Part shown: one piece after another, positions 9,010 through 18,026 of the stretch
How positions within the stretch are numbered: the first letter of the stretch is position 1
Layout of the letters: every line of letters starts with the position of its first letter
Assembly: GCA_023423045.1 (NCBI GenBank)
Contig: JAFAGA010000059.1
Coordinates: 122,384 to 186,383 of the forward strand
DNA: 64,000 nucleotides
DNA from: Bacillota bacterium
GTDB taxonomy: Bacteria > Bacillota > Clostridia > Lachnospirales > Lachnospiraceae
Reading direction: 5' to 3'
Notes under the pieces: generated by a model
Database searches by the model: none
Told to the model about the DNA's origin: nothing
The model's input: only the letters and a program-made list of their open reading frames with translations
Program-made: the position numbers and the translations under genes

Positions 9010-9260
9010 ATAATGTCGGAGACATTATACCGCGCCGGAGCGCAGCGTAGTGCGCATTCTGGCACGCAGTGCCAATAGCATGGACGCTTGCGGACATGCT
9101 ATAATGTCGAAGACATATACCGCGCCGAAGCGCAGCGTAGTACGCATCCTGGCACGCAGTGCCAATAGCATGGACGATTGCGGACATGCTATAATGCCGA
9201 AGACATTATAGTATGCCAGAGCGCACAGTGCCAATAGTATGGACGTTCGCGAGTGCGAAC
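9010..9260. repeat. Tandem ~91-bp hairpin-rich repeat, two full and one truncated unit
   Basis: Unit 1 is 9010-9100 and unit 2 is 9101-9190, with the two near-identical. Unit 3 (9191-9260) has lost its middle. Each full unit contains three inverted repeats: ATAATGTC-nnn-GACATTAT, GGCAC-GCA-GTGCC, and AGCATG...CATGCT. Short ORFs run through it in several frames, but they only reflect the symmetric GC-rich repeat and have no ribosome site. It fills the gap between the transporter terminator and the lacI gene. A degenerate inverted copy is present near 21741-21811, so this looks like a dispersed genomic element and not a local duplication. I know of no name for it. Confidence 0.85.
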
Positions 9261-9278
9261 AAACAATACGATTCATCA

Positions 9279-9308
9279 TATAGCATAATCACTTGTGATT
9301 ATGCTATA
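9279..9308. promoter_or_regulatory. 30-bp dyad overlapping the lacI promoter
   Basis: TATAGCATAATCAC-TT-GTGATTATGCTATA is a perfect 14-bp inverted repeat with a 2-bp centre. Its right arm contributes the first bases of a TATAAT box (9305-9310) upstream of the LacI gene. It could be an operator or a hairpin. It does not resemble the operators at 5121 and 5341. Confidence 0.6.
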
Positions 9309-9366
9309 ATACTAAAAGTGCATGAGAAATATAAATTACAAATAAGGCTTAGTACAGGGTGAGCAT

Positions 9367-10392
9367 ATGGATATTACAATCAAAGAAATTGCAAAGCTTT
9401 CAGGTGTGGGCATTACCACCGTATCCAGGGTTATTAACAATTCCGGACCGGTCAGCCCCAAGACCCGGGAAAAAATCATGGCTATTGTTAAGGAATATAA
9501 TTATGTTCCCAACAACAGTGCCCGCAATCTGAAATCAAACCATTCCAAATGCGTCGCATTATTGGTGAAATCCATAGATAATCCTTTTTTTCAAAAAATG
9601 ATTCATGTAATTGAACAAAAGGTCTCCTTAAGAGGATATCAGCTCATTATTCAAAATGTGAACGATGTCCAGGACGAATTGGATATTGCCATCCAGGAGG
9701 CAAAGGACAGGAATCTTCAGGGTGTTATTATTATGGGAGGTTCTTATAATTATTCTTCCGACAAATTCAAACATTTGAGAATCCCCTGTGTATTTCTGAC
9801 TGTCTCGGCAGGTGATGAAATTTCTTCAGAGAGCTATTCCAGCGTCCGGATCGATGATGAAGCGGAAGCATTTCGTGCCGTTGAATACCTGGTTTCTCTC
9901 GGTCATAGGAAGATAGGCTTTATATATAATGCCCCTCTGGATAAAATCACCCCTAATTCCTTGAGATTAAGCGGTTATTTACGAGCCATGAAGGAATTTA
10001 ATCTTTCACATGACCCTGCTTTGGTAGCAACCGATCATTCCATCCTGTCCGGTTATGATTTTGGATTCAAAATGATGAAACAGCTGCTGACCAGACACAA
10101 GGACATGACTGCGGTATTTGTCTTCGCAGACATTGTGGCCATCGGAGCTGCTAAAGCCATTCTGTCCAGCGGACTGCGAATTCCCGAGGACATCTCTCTA
10201 ATCGGCTTCGACGGAATAGAGCAGGCGGAATTTTATCATCCTTCCCTGGATACGGTGGCGCAGCCTGCAGATCAGATGGCGCTGTCCAGCGTGGAGCTGC
10301 TGTTTAATATGATTCAGGACGGCAGCACAGAGCACCTGGTATACAAATCCTCTCTCATAAGAAGAGGATCCTGCATATCACTTTACAAATAA
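9367..10392 (+). CDS. LacI/GalR-family transcriptional regulator
   Basis: Sugar-responsive repressor of 341 residues. Residues 1-50 form the LacI helix-turn-helix (TIKEIAKLSGVGITTVSRVI) with the hinge helix NNSARNLKSN after it. Residues 60-335 are the periplasmic-binding-like effector domain (ALLVKSIDNPFF at its start, VFVFADIVAIGAAKAI in the second lobe). The start ATG 9367 has GGTGAG upstream. It lies downstream of the transporter genes and probably represses both divergent operons through the palindromes at 5121-5138 and 5341-5356, with the imported sugar or its breakdown product as inducer. Regulation of its own gene may involve the dyad at 9279. Confidence 0.92.
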   Translation: MDITIKEIAKLSGVGITTVSRVINNSGPVSPKTREKIMAIVKEYNYVPNNSARNLKSNHSKCVALLVKSIDNPFFQKMIHVIEQKVSLRGYQLIIQNVNDVQDELDIAIQEAKDRNLQGVIIMGGSYNYSSDKFKHLRIPCVFLTVSAGDEISSESYSSVRIDDEAEAFRAVEYLVSLGHRKIGFIYNAPLDKITPNSLRLSGYLRAMKEFNLSHDPALVATDHSILSGYDFGFKMMKQLLTRHKDMTAVFVFADIVAIGAAKAILSSGLRIPEDISLIGFDGIEQAEFYHPSLDTVAQPADQMALSSVELLFNMIQDGSTEHLVYKSSLIRRGSCISLYK

Positions 10393-10451
10393 GCAAAAGG
10401 CACAGAAATGCGCAGGTTTCCTGTGCATTAATAAGCAGAAACGGAGACATT

Positions 10452-11210
10452 ATGAAATTACTTACCTTTAATATTCGCTGCGACTATGGGCAGGACAAAG
10501 AAAATAATTTTTGTTACAGACAACCCTTGATATTGGATAAGATCCGGAAAGAATCTCCTGATATCATCTGTTTCCAGGAGGTATTGCCCCATGTGGCGGT
10601 TTGGCTCAAGGAACAGCTGCAGGATTATTATATTATCGGCTGTGGGAGAGATGAGAATCTGCGTGATGAACAGACAAGCATTGCTTACAGAAAATCTGAT
10701 TGGAATTTATTGAAGATGGATATGTTCTGGCTTTCGGAAACTCCGATGCTGCCAGCTTCACGCTATCCCGGCCAAAGCGATTGTCCGCGCACCTGTACCA
10801 TGGCATTGCTTCAGCATTTGGATACCAATCAGGTATTGCGCATTTACAACACCCATTTGGACCATATCGGAAGCGAAGCAAGAAGTCTGGGACTGAACCA
10901 AATTCTAAACCGTATCCGGCAAGAGGAAGTTTTTATATCAGCTCCGGTTGTGCTGACAGGGGATTTTAATGCCTTTCCGGCTTCGGTTGAGATGGAATCC
11001 CTAAAAGCTTATCCCCAGCTCGTTGATTTAACCGCAGATATTAAAGGAACCTTCCATGATTTCGGACGTACGGCTCCCGAGAAGATTGATTATATTTTTG
11101 CCGAGGACAGCATTCTGTGCCGGAAGGTATCCCTCTGGGAGGATTGTGTCAACGGAGTCTACTTGTCCGATCACTATCCCGTTTGCGTCGAGCTTACCTT
11201 ACCGCAATAA
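10452..11210 (+). CDS. Endonuclease/exonuclease/phosphatase (EEP) family hydrolase
   Basis: Metal-dependent phosphoester hydrolase of the EEP fold, 252 residues and nearly all one domain. Visible motifs are KLLTFNIR at the start, CFQEV (metal-binding Glu), NTHLDHIG (catalytic His/Asp), LTGDFNAFP (metal-binding Asp/Asn), and SDHYPVCVEL (terminal His). There is no signal peptide. It sits 59 bp after the LacI gene on the same strand, ahead of a bidirectional terminator, so it probably shares that transcript. Members of this family beside sugar loci have been found to act on varied phosphoesters, and nothing here shows the substrate. Confidence 0.85.
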   Translation: MKLLTFNIRCDYGQDKENNFCYRQPLILDKIRKESPDIICFQEVLPHVAVWLKEQLQDYYIIGCGRDENLRDEQTSIAYRKSDWNLLKMDMFWLSETPMLPASRYPGQSDCPRTCTMALLQHLDTNQVLRIYNTHLDHIGSEARSLGLNQILNRIRQEEVFISAPVVLTGDFNAFPASVEMESLKAYPQLVDLTADIKGTFHDFGRTAPEKIDYIFAEDSILCRKVSLWEDCVNGVYLSDHYPVCVELTLPQ

Positions 11211-11235
11211 GAGGCTTATAAATAATAATATATTA

Positions 11236-11273
11236 ATCAGGGGTAAAGGCCAAAATCGGCCTTTACCCCTGAT
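11236..11273. terminator. Bidirectional terminator between convergent operons
   Basis: ATCAGGGGTAAAGGCC / GGCCTTTACCCCTGAT form a perfect 16-bp stem around AAAATC. It separates the EEP gene (plus) from the rhamnosidase gene (minus) and can serve both, although U-rich tails are short on both sides. Confidence 0.8.
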
Positions 11274-11310
11274 AGTATCCAAAATCCAATTCTGGTACTT
11301 ATATCTTTCC

Positions 11311-14139
11311 TTATAACAATCTTTTTTTTACCTTCCAGCAATAGCTTCCGGATGGTATATTCCTGATTTTTATGTATTCGCCTTCCGCTGCCTCCCATGT
11401 CTTACCGTACTCTCCCTCAAAACCGACAACCTCCTCCGCTCTGCAGGGGAAATAAATATCAGCCTTGCTTCCAATGGGAATGACTGCTTTCATTTCAAAT
11501 CCGTTCTGCTGTTCACCGTAAGCTACCTCAACCATTCCCCGGACTGTAAAAACAGAGCCTGCTACATTTTTTATGTTTTCCTGAAGACAGGGCTTGATTT
11601 TCATCCTCCGGTATCCCGGTTCCAGCGGCTGTATCCCCATAACAAAGCGGGAAAGCCATTCTTTCACGTGTCCCATCATCGCATGGTTGCGGGAACGTCC
11701 CAAACCATTCCACAGCTCCGTATAATTCCAGAACTCCGGCAGTGTCGTCAAGCCCTGATCCACATGGTGGCGATAGCTTGGCTCCGTTGGATTCATGACC
11801 ATCCGGTATACAACATCATTCCTTCCGGCAGATGCCAGCGCATAAAAGACCTGCTTTAGCCCCACCTCTCCCGAAGTCAGATGATCCCCCGCTCTTTTCA
11901 CTGCCTCCAACAGCTTTTCTAATGCCGCTTCCTTCTTCTCCGGCTTCACAATTCCAGAAAACAGGACACATCCATAGCTGGCCTGACTGTCATTTCCATA
12001 GGTTTCCGTTGACGGCTGATAGCATTCCCTGTCTTCATAAAATCCGGCCCGAATAGTTTTCGCAAGTTCCGTATATTGCTTCTGTTTTTCTGTCCGTCCC
12101 AGAATATCAGCAATCTTACCAGCTGTGACGGTCAGCAGATAAAAGGCGCAGGTAGCTACCAGTACGGTAGGCGTATTTTCATTTAATTGTCCCCACTCCC
12201 CCATATGCGCATATTTATTCAGGACACCATTCTGGGCAACACCTTCCAAATGGGCCAGATATCCGCACATCATCGGAAAGTTCCTCTTCAGCATTCCCAC
12301 ATCCCCGTATTCCAGGAAATAGTACCAGGGTGTCATAATACACGCACCGCCCCAGTTAGGGTCCTTAAACAATCTGCCAATTCGATGGTATTCCGGAACA
12401 ATTGCCGGCATAAATCCGATGCCTTCCGTCTCCTTATTCTTCAGCCTTTGGAAATTAAAACCGGGATATTTTTTCTCATCCCATTCCATCGGAGGTTCCG
12501 CCAAAATCTCTTCGGAAAGCTGCGCGTCCTGCATATCCTGTACAATTTTATGGATCCAGCTTCGTATGTCATAACCGGCAGCCATAGAGGAAAACATCAG
12601 CTGCGTCGTCTCAAGCCAGCCTAATTTTTCAATTTGAGGGCAATCGGTAAAGCTGCACATCATGTTGCTCTCAATGGATCGATCGGTGATCTGATTGATT
12701 TTATTCAGAATTTCATTGTCCGTTCTGAAATCGGAATATTTCTCATTCATCACCCGAACCGCACAGCCATCAAAATTATCCACCGTCGGTATCCCTGGGA
12801 ATCCTGCTACTTCCACATACTGAAACCCGTGATAGCAAAAGACAGGATGCCATTCTTCTTCTCCGGTTCCTGCAATTATGTAGCTGTCCTTGACACAGCA
12901 GGAAAACAAGGTATCACAGCTCTGTGTACAGGACGCCTGATCAATGCCGCTTCCATCGGGTTTTACTACCTCGGCAGGGTATAGCTCCACGGTTCTTCCA
13001 GCATATTTTTCCGTATTTTTTAGTTTAAGCACCGCAAAGCCTGCGCTGTTTTTTCCCATATCCACCAGCCAGTTCCCGCTTGGCAGCTGAACAACGCTTT
13101 TCGCTTTCCACCTCTCGGCAATTTGTATTGGAAGAAACTCTCTGCCGGAGAGCTTCCCCTTGGGGGGATTCATTCGGACTGCATTTTCCCAGCCTTCCCG
13201 GTTCATTCCCGGCATATCCCAACCCTTTTGTTTCAGTGCCAGCAGCGCATCATAATCCTCTCCGCCGTACCAGTTTTGAAAGGTAATGGGGCTTTTGGTT
13301 ATCCTCCACTTTTCATCGCTGACCAAAACAAGCTCAACCGTACCATCCATTCTGGTCACTTCCACCTGCGCGATCAACTTTTTATCGCCGCAAATACCAT
13401 CCTTCAAAAAGATCGTATCATCCTTCTGGTAGCGGTGGGTCTCACAAAGGCTGCCGTCCCCTCTCTTCATCACCGGAGCTACTGCAAAATTCACATATTG
13501 GCCGTTTCCCAGCACGATACCTAGCACATTCTCTCCCTCGGATAAAAATGATGTAATATCATAGGTCCTATAAAATACACGGCGGTTAAATTCACTTTCT
13601 CCAGGCTCATACAAATTGTCCGTCAAGGGTCTGCCATTCATGCTGGCTAAAAACAGCCCCAGACCGCTGATATAGGCTCGGGCCTTTTTTATGGTATCTA
13701 TATTCCGAATCTGAAAGTTTCCGGCAATGGCAGGTGCCGCTGCCTTATCCCCTTCAAAGGTATCTCCCTGTCCAATCCATGCGGCTTGCCAGTCCTCTTC
13801 CTTCAGCAGTCCCATTTCAAATCGGGACGGATCACTCCATTTTGTTTCCCGGCCCCAGGCATCCCATACCCGCACCTTCCAGCAGATTTCCTGGCGGGAT
13901 ATCAAATCCGCTCCCTCATATGGAATCGCGAAGTTATCCGCACTTTCTATTTTCCCGCTATCCCACAGATCCGCCTTTCCCTCCTCCAGTAATTCTTCTT
14001 CGGAGGCAGCAAGGATCTGGTAAGCCGTCTGTTCATCACCCTTTTTTTCCGAAGTCAATTGATAGCTAAAGCAAGGATGACCAGTCTCCAGCCCCAGCGG
14101 ATTTTGCAAGCTCTGCACCATTAGTTTTGATATCTGCAT
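11311..14139 (-). CDS. GH78 alpha-L-rhamnosidase
   Basis: Hydrolyses terminal alpha-L-rhamnosyl residues of plant glycosides or polysaccharide side chains. The 942-residue protein has the family layout: an N-terminal Fn3-like segment (residues ~1-115, ICWKVRVWDAWG), beta-sandwich domains with SGLGLFLASMNG near residue 157, then the (alpha/alpha)6 barrel with FTDCPQIEKLGWLE near residue 500, which is the DxPQxExxGW-type acidic motif, and a C-terminal beta domain. There is no signal peptide, so it acts on imported glycosides. It is the last gene of an operon with a binding lipoprotein and two permeases, starting 30 bp after the second permease. AraC regulators upstream are the likely controllers. 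Confidence 0.92.
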   Translation of the reverse strand: MQISKLMVQSLQNPLGLETGHPCFSYQLTSEKKGDEQTAYQILAASEEELLEEGKADLWDSGKIESADNFAIPYEGADLISRQEICWKVRVWDAWGRETKWSDPSRFEMGLLKEEDWQAAWIGQGDTFEGDKAAAPAIAGNFQIRNIDTIKKARAYISGLGLFLASMNGRPLTDNLYEPGESEFNRRVFYRTYDITSFLSEGENVLGIVLGNGQYVNFAVAPVMKRGDGSLCETHRYQKDDTIFLKDGICGDKKLIAQVEVTRMDGTVELVLVSDEKWRITKSPITFQNWYGGEDYDALLALKQKGWDMPGMNREGWENAVRMNPPKGKLSGREFLPIQIAERWKAKSVVQLPSGNWLVDMGKNSAGFAVLKLKNTEKYAGRTVELYPAEVVKPDGSGIDQASCTQSCDTLFSCCVKDSYIIAGTGEEEWHPVFCYHGFQYVEVAGFPGIPTVDNFDGCAVRVMNEKYSDFRTDNEILNKINQITDRSIESNMMCSFTDCPQIEKLGWLETTQLMFSSMAAGYDIRSWIHKIVQDMQDAQLSEEILAEPPMEWDEKKYPGFNFQRLKNKETEGIGFMPAIVPEYHRIGRLFKDPNWGGACIMTPWYYFLEYGDVGMLKRNFPMMCGYLAHLEGVAQNGVLNKYAHMGEWGQLNENTPTVLVATCAFYLLTVTAGKIADILGRTEKQKQYTELAKTIRAGFYEDRECYQPSTETYGNDSQASYGCVLFSGIVKPEKKEAALEKLLEAVKRAGDHLTSGEVGLKQVFYALASAGRNDVVYRMVMNPTEPSYRHHVDQGLTTLPEFWNYTELWNGLGRSRNHAMMGHVKEWLSRFVMGIQPLEPGYRRMKIKPCLQENIKNVAGSVFTVRGMVEVAYGEQQNGFEMKAVIPIGSKADIYFPCRAEEVVGFEGEYGKTWEAAEGEYIKIRNIPSGSYCWKVKKRLL

Positions 14140-14169
14140 ATTATAAGTCCTTTCTCTTTCCTTCTCTTC

Positions 14170-15051
14170 CTAGCCTTTCACTGCCCCTACTGTCATTCCC
14201 TTTACAAAATACTTCTGCGCAAAGGGATAGATCAGCATGATGGGGATTAATGCGATAAAGATCTGTGCGCATCGAATCGTCCGGTCATCAATCATTGACA
14301 ACGCCTTATACTCATCTATGCTAAGAAGACTCATGTCCCTTTTCACCACAACGGTATATAAAAAAGAGGCCAGCGGATAACTCTCCGGAAAATTAGAGAA
14401 AATCAAGCCGTCAAAATAGCTGTTCCAATGTGAGATAAAGGAAAAAAGAGTCAATGTTGCAATCGATGGTTTTGCACAGGGCACATAGATCCGAAAGCAG
14501 GTCTGAAGCTGATTTGCACCATCGATCAAAGAAGCTTCTTCCAGTTCTTTTGGAATTCCTCGAAAGAAATTCAGCATTAGTACAATATTATAGACCGGAA
14601 CCGCCAGCGGTAAAATCAGCGCCCAGATGGTATCCATCATACGCAGATTCTGAATCAGCAGATAACCGGGAATCAATCCCCCCGAAAATAACATTGTGAA
14701 GAAGAATAGCCAGGCGTAAACACCTCTTAACCTCAGCTGCTCCTTGCTCTTAGACAGCGGGTAGGCCGTTAAAATGGTAACCAGCATCATAAGAGGGATT
14801 CCGATGCCGACTCTTTCCACGGATTTTAATAACGAATTCCAGAAATCTTTTTTTCCAATTACATATTCGTATGCATGTAGATTGAACTCGACAGGTAATA
14901 AGGATACCTTTCCCGCAGATACCGCTGTCGCGCTTGAGAATGACATTGCCAGAATATTCAGTAAGGGAAACAGGCATAATACCGCCAAAACAATCAAAAT
15001 GGTATAATTGATAATTTGAAAAACAATTCTTCCCGCAGATAATTTCTTCAA
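14170..15051 (-). CDS. ABC sugar transporter permease, YtcP type (rhamnoside locus)
   Basis: Second membrane subunit of the importer, about 293 residues, with six hydrophobic segments, the EEASLIDGANQLQTCFRIYV docking loop near residue 180 and the terminal GMTVGAVKG. I prefer the TTG start at 15051 because GGAAGGGGGA lies just upstream. The longer frame also begins with TTG (15090), has no such site and would overlap the previous gene by 23 bp. It lies between the LplB-type permease and the rhamnosidase. The substrate, probably a rhamnose-containing oligosaccharide or glycoside, is inferred from the GH78 gene. Confidence 0.88.
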   Translation of the reverse strand: MKKLSAGRIVFQIINYTILIVLAVLCLFPLLNILAMSFSSATAVSAGKVSLLPVEFNLHAYEYVIGKKDFWNSLLKSVERVGIGIPLMMLVTILTAYPLSKSKEQLRLRGVYAWLFFFTMLFSGGLIPGYLLIQNLRMMDTIWALILPLAVPVYNIVLMLNFFRGIPKELEEASLIDGANQLQTCFRIYVPCAKPSIATLTLFSFISHWNSYFDGLIFSNFPESYPLASFLYTVVVKRDMSLLSIDEYKALSMIDDRTIRCAQIFIALIPIMLIYPFAQKYFVKGMTVGAVKG

Positions 15052-15067
15052 TTTGCTTCCCCCTTCC

Positions 15068-16003
15068 TTAAAAAATGCGATAATCCGCAAACTTATGGGC
15101 CAGATAATAGGATACGGAAATAAACATGGTTGAAATAACTGATTTAAACAGCCCTACCGCCGTAGCCGGTCCATACTGCGCGTCAATCAGGCCGAGCCGA
15201 TAGACGAAGGTATCTAAAATATCCCCCGATTCATAAACTGCCTTGCTATACAGATTAAATACCTGATCAAATCCTGCGTTTAATACATTTCCAAGGCTTA
15301 AAACCATCATCAGCACAATAATCATTCTCATGCCGGGGAGGGTCACATGCCAGGCCTGCCTCCAACGGTTTGCCCCGTCAATTTGTGCCGCTTCATAGAG
15401 ATCCGTATCAATCCCAAGAATGGCTGCCAGATAAACAATGGCACCGTATCCAAAGTTCTTCCATATGTCCGTTACAATCAGGGTGGACTTAAAATACCGG
15501 TTGTCCCCCAGGAAAAAGATTTTCTCACCGCCAAGCTGAACAATGATTTGGTTGATAAATCCCGAACTTGGAGAAAGCATATCTAAAAAAATACCTCCCA
15601 TGACCACCCAGGATAAAAAATACGGCAGATATACAATTGTCTGCACCACTCGCTTAAAGCCGGTCTTATGTATTTCATTCAAAAGAAGGGCAAAAACAAT
15701 CGGGACGATGAGCCCTAGAGCAATTTTCCAAAATGCAATCACAATGGTGTTCTTCATTGCCTGATTAAAGCCGGGCAGGCTGAACACATAGGTGAAGTTG
15801 TCAAAGCCCATCCATTTCTGATTTCCAAACATTCCTTTACTTGGAATGAACTTCTGAAACGCGATAACCAGTCCTGCCATTGGTGTATAGCTGAATACTG
15901 CAATGAGAATCAGTCCCGGCAGCAGCATTAAATGCAGGGGCAGCTCCCTTCTGAAAACAGATAAGGTGTATTTTCTTTTTACATATCCCTTTTTTTTACT
16001 CAT
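15068..16003 (-). CDS. ABC sugar transporter permease, LplB type (rhamnoside locus)
   Basis: First membrane subunit of the importer, 311 residues, with the docking loop EAAQIDGANRWRQAWHVTLP near residue 205 and six hydrophobic segments. The start at ATG 16003 (MSKKKGYVKR) has GGAGGAAGA at good spacing. A longer frame from 16039 runs into the upstream hairpin and is rejected. It is separated from the binding-protein gene by that hairpin (16026-16080), which probably lowers permease expression relative to the lipoprotein. No ATPase gene lies in the operon. Confidence 0.9.
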   Translation of the reverse strand: MSKKKGYVKRKYTLSVFRRELPLHLMLLPGLILIAVFSYTPMAGLVIAFQKFIPSKGMFGNQKWMGFDNFTYVFSLPGFNQAMKNTIVIAFWKIALGLIVPIVFALLLNEIHKTGFKRVVQTIVYLPYFLSWVVMGGIFLDMLSPSSGFINQIIVQLGGEKIFFLGDNRYFKSTLIVTDIWKNFGYGAIVYLAAILGIDTDLYEAAQIDGANRWRQAWHVTLPGMRMIIVLMMVLSLGNVLNAGFDQVFNLYSKAVYESGDILDTFVYRLGLIDAQYGPATAVGLFKSVISTMFISVSYYLAHKFADYRIF

Positions 16004-16025
16004 ATTGTTCTTCCTCCATAACATG

Positions 16026-16080
16026 CCTTTTTCCGGCATCCTGCTGCAAAGCCTTGCTTACAGCAGGATGCCGGAAAAGG
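16026..16080 (-). terminator. Attenuating hairpin between binding-protein and permease genes
   Basis: CCTTTTCCGGCATCCTGCTG and its complement form a 20-bp stem (one T bulge) around a 14-nt loop. It has no U tract, so partial termination or 3' mRNA protection of the lipoprotein message is more likely than full stop. Confidence 0.7.
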
Positions 16081-16139
16081 ATGTTACAAAATGATTGCAG
16101 AAAAGCTTCATTTTGCAACATCCCCACACTCTTACTACC

Positions 16140-17813
16140 TTATTTGTTTTCAGTATACCATTCATTTACCTCGGCTGTTATATCATCTCCGCCGGCCGAT
16201 TTCCATCCGCTTACCACTTTATCGAAGGCGTCCAAAGAACTCTGGCCTGCAATGATTTTAATAAACTCCTGATCCAGCATATCATCCAGTGTGGATTTCT
16301 TCGCTACCATTACTTCTCCGGGAGCACCGATAAAATCATCATATACCGTCTCAACATTGCTGTCATTCTGGTAAGCCATCAGCAGCTGCTGAGAACCGTT
16401 TGCGCCGAATACCCTATTCCATCCCCATACTTTTTTATCACCGTTGAGAGCCGCATAGCTATACTCCCACATGCTATACTGTTCACCGGAAAGGTCTCCG
16501 GGCTCTCCTGTCTTTAAGGGTTCTTCAATGGCCTTTGCTGTTACCTGGTTCTTATTCGGGCTATTGATTGTAACCGGGGAAAGTCTCCACACACCCTCCA
16601 GCCCATTTCCGGGATTGGCATATACGGCGTATTCGTTCAGCTCAGGATCCAGAACCTTTTCACAATACAGATTTAACATCTGAATTAAAGCTTCCGGATT
16701 CTTGCAGTTTTTGCTGACCGCATACCAGCTTCCGGTACACATGTGGATACCTGGAGTGATTTTATCTCCTGCATTCTTCATAGGGAGCATGTAAGGTATC
16801 CAGTCCGCATCGGGGTCCGCATCCACGGTATCCTGCAGCGGCCACAGGGATGCGGCATGATACCCGTACATTGCGCCGCATTTTCCATTGACTAATGCTT
16901 CCTTGGCCTTGTCATTATCATTTACAAAGAACTCGGGATCCAAAAGGCCTTCCTTATACAAATCCGCAAGGCTGCCCAGCGCTTCTTTCATCTCAGGCGT
17001 TGTACTTCCATATTCCAGATTTCCATTGCCATCCTTTACCCAATATCTCGGATATGCTCCGTATGCATTAAACCAGCCTTTTACATTAAAGGTATTGCCA
17101 TAAATGTCATTACTCACCGCAAGGCCGACTGCACCGTCTCCCGCATATTCCTTAAAGGCTCTGAGAATTTCCTTTAACTCGTCCAGAGTTGTGGGTGCCT
17201 TTAAGTTCAGCTTATCCATCCAATCCTGGCGCAGCCATAGCATCTGCGCTGTTTCAATGTCGCAATCCACATAAGGAATACCATATTGTACGCCGTCGTA
17301 GGTGCCGGCCTTAATACTGGCATCTCCAGCCGAGCCGATGAGATTTTTAACAAAATCACTGGCATATTCATCAAAGTACGGTTTAATATCAATAATCAGC
17401 TCAGACTCTACCAGCTGTTTTAAATCCGACTTGCCAACCACAACAATATCCGGAATCTCACCAGCCGCCATCGCTGCATTAAATTTCTGAGTCTGCAGTT
17501 CACCGCTGGACGCGATCCATAAATACTTCACATCATATCCATATCGCTCCGCGATCAAATCTGTCCAAAGATTTTCCTCATAGCTTGCCCCCTCCATCCT
17601 GGCAAAGATATCTGTTTCCATAGACGAATCCTGCGCGCGGGAGAAGGTGATAGGAATCAGCTCCCCAGCTCCTGTCTCTTCCTTTGTTCCTGCTTCTGCT
17701 CCTGCACCGCTATCCTTTGGTGAGGATACATTTTCCGTTTTCTTATTATTGCATCCAAGCAATATGGATGACATAAGCACCATTACCATTAATACAGCCA
17801 ATACTTTTTTCAC
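16140..17813 (-). CDS. Extracellular solute-binding lipoprotein (rhamnoside locus)
   Basis: Binding component of the second sugar importer, about 557 residues. I chose GTG 17813 (MKKVLAVLMVMVLMSSILLG) because AAGGAGGA precedes it, and the signal peptide then has normal length with lipobox ILLGC. A Glu/Gly/Lys-rich linker leads to the binding domain (PITFSRAQDSSME). An upstream TATAAT (minus strand, 17897-17892) lacks a clear -35 box, which fits activator dependence, and AraC genes lie immediately upstream. First gene of the operon: binding protein, LplB, YtcP, rhamnosidase. Confidence 0.9.
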   Translation of the reverse strand: MKKVLAVLMVMVLMSSILLGCNNKKTENVSSPKDSGAGAEAGTKEETGAGELIPITFSRAQDSSMETDIFARMEGASYEENLWTDLIAERYGYDVKYLWIASSGELQTQKFNAAMAAGEIPDIVVVGKSDLKQLVESELIIDIKPYFDEYASDFVKNLIGSAGDASIKAGTYDGVQYGIPYVDCDIETAQMLWLRQDWMDKLNLKAPTTLDELKEILRAFKEYAGDGAVGLAVSNDIYGNTFNVKGWFNAYGAYPRYWVKDGNGNLEYGSTTPEMKEALGSLADLYKEGLLDPEFFVNDNDKAKEALVNGKCGAMYGYHAASLWPLQDTVDADPDADWIPYMLPMKNAGDKITPGIHMCTGSWYAVSKNCKNPEALIQMLNLYCEKVLDPELNEYAVYANPGNGLEGVWRLSPVTINSPNKNQVTAKAIEEPLKTGEPGDLSGEQYSMWEYSYAALNGDKKVWGWNRVFGANGSQQLLMAYQNDSNVETVYDDFIGAPGEVMVAKKSTLDDMLDQEFIKIIAGQSSLDAFDKVVSGWKSAGGDDITAEVNEWYTENK

Positions 17814-18026
17814 TTCTTCTTCCTCCTTCACAATTTTTACCATAAAAACGCTTAAAATAATCCGGATACTTTGTACGTTGTGCGCAATTTTATTATACAT
17901 TTCATCCTTTTATTTATCACTCTATCTAAAACTTGTTTTATATGACCTTTTGCAGTGATGTGATTTGTAAAAAGGTAAAAAAAAAAGAAGCCTTCGCTCC
18001 TTTTCATAATCACTATTTATGCAATA

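Noticed and set aside
9010..9260. Possible CRISPR array
   Set aside because: The units are continuous without unique spacers, each is about 91 bp, and no cas genes are nearby.
9025..9279. ORFs of 68-84 codons on the minus strand across the 91-bp repeats
   Set aside because: They only reflect the repeat sequence, have no ribosome site, and repeat themselves in register with the DNA units.
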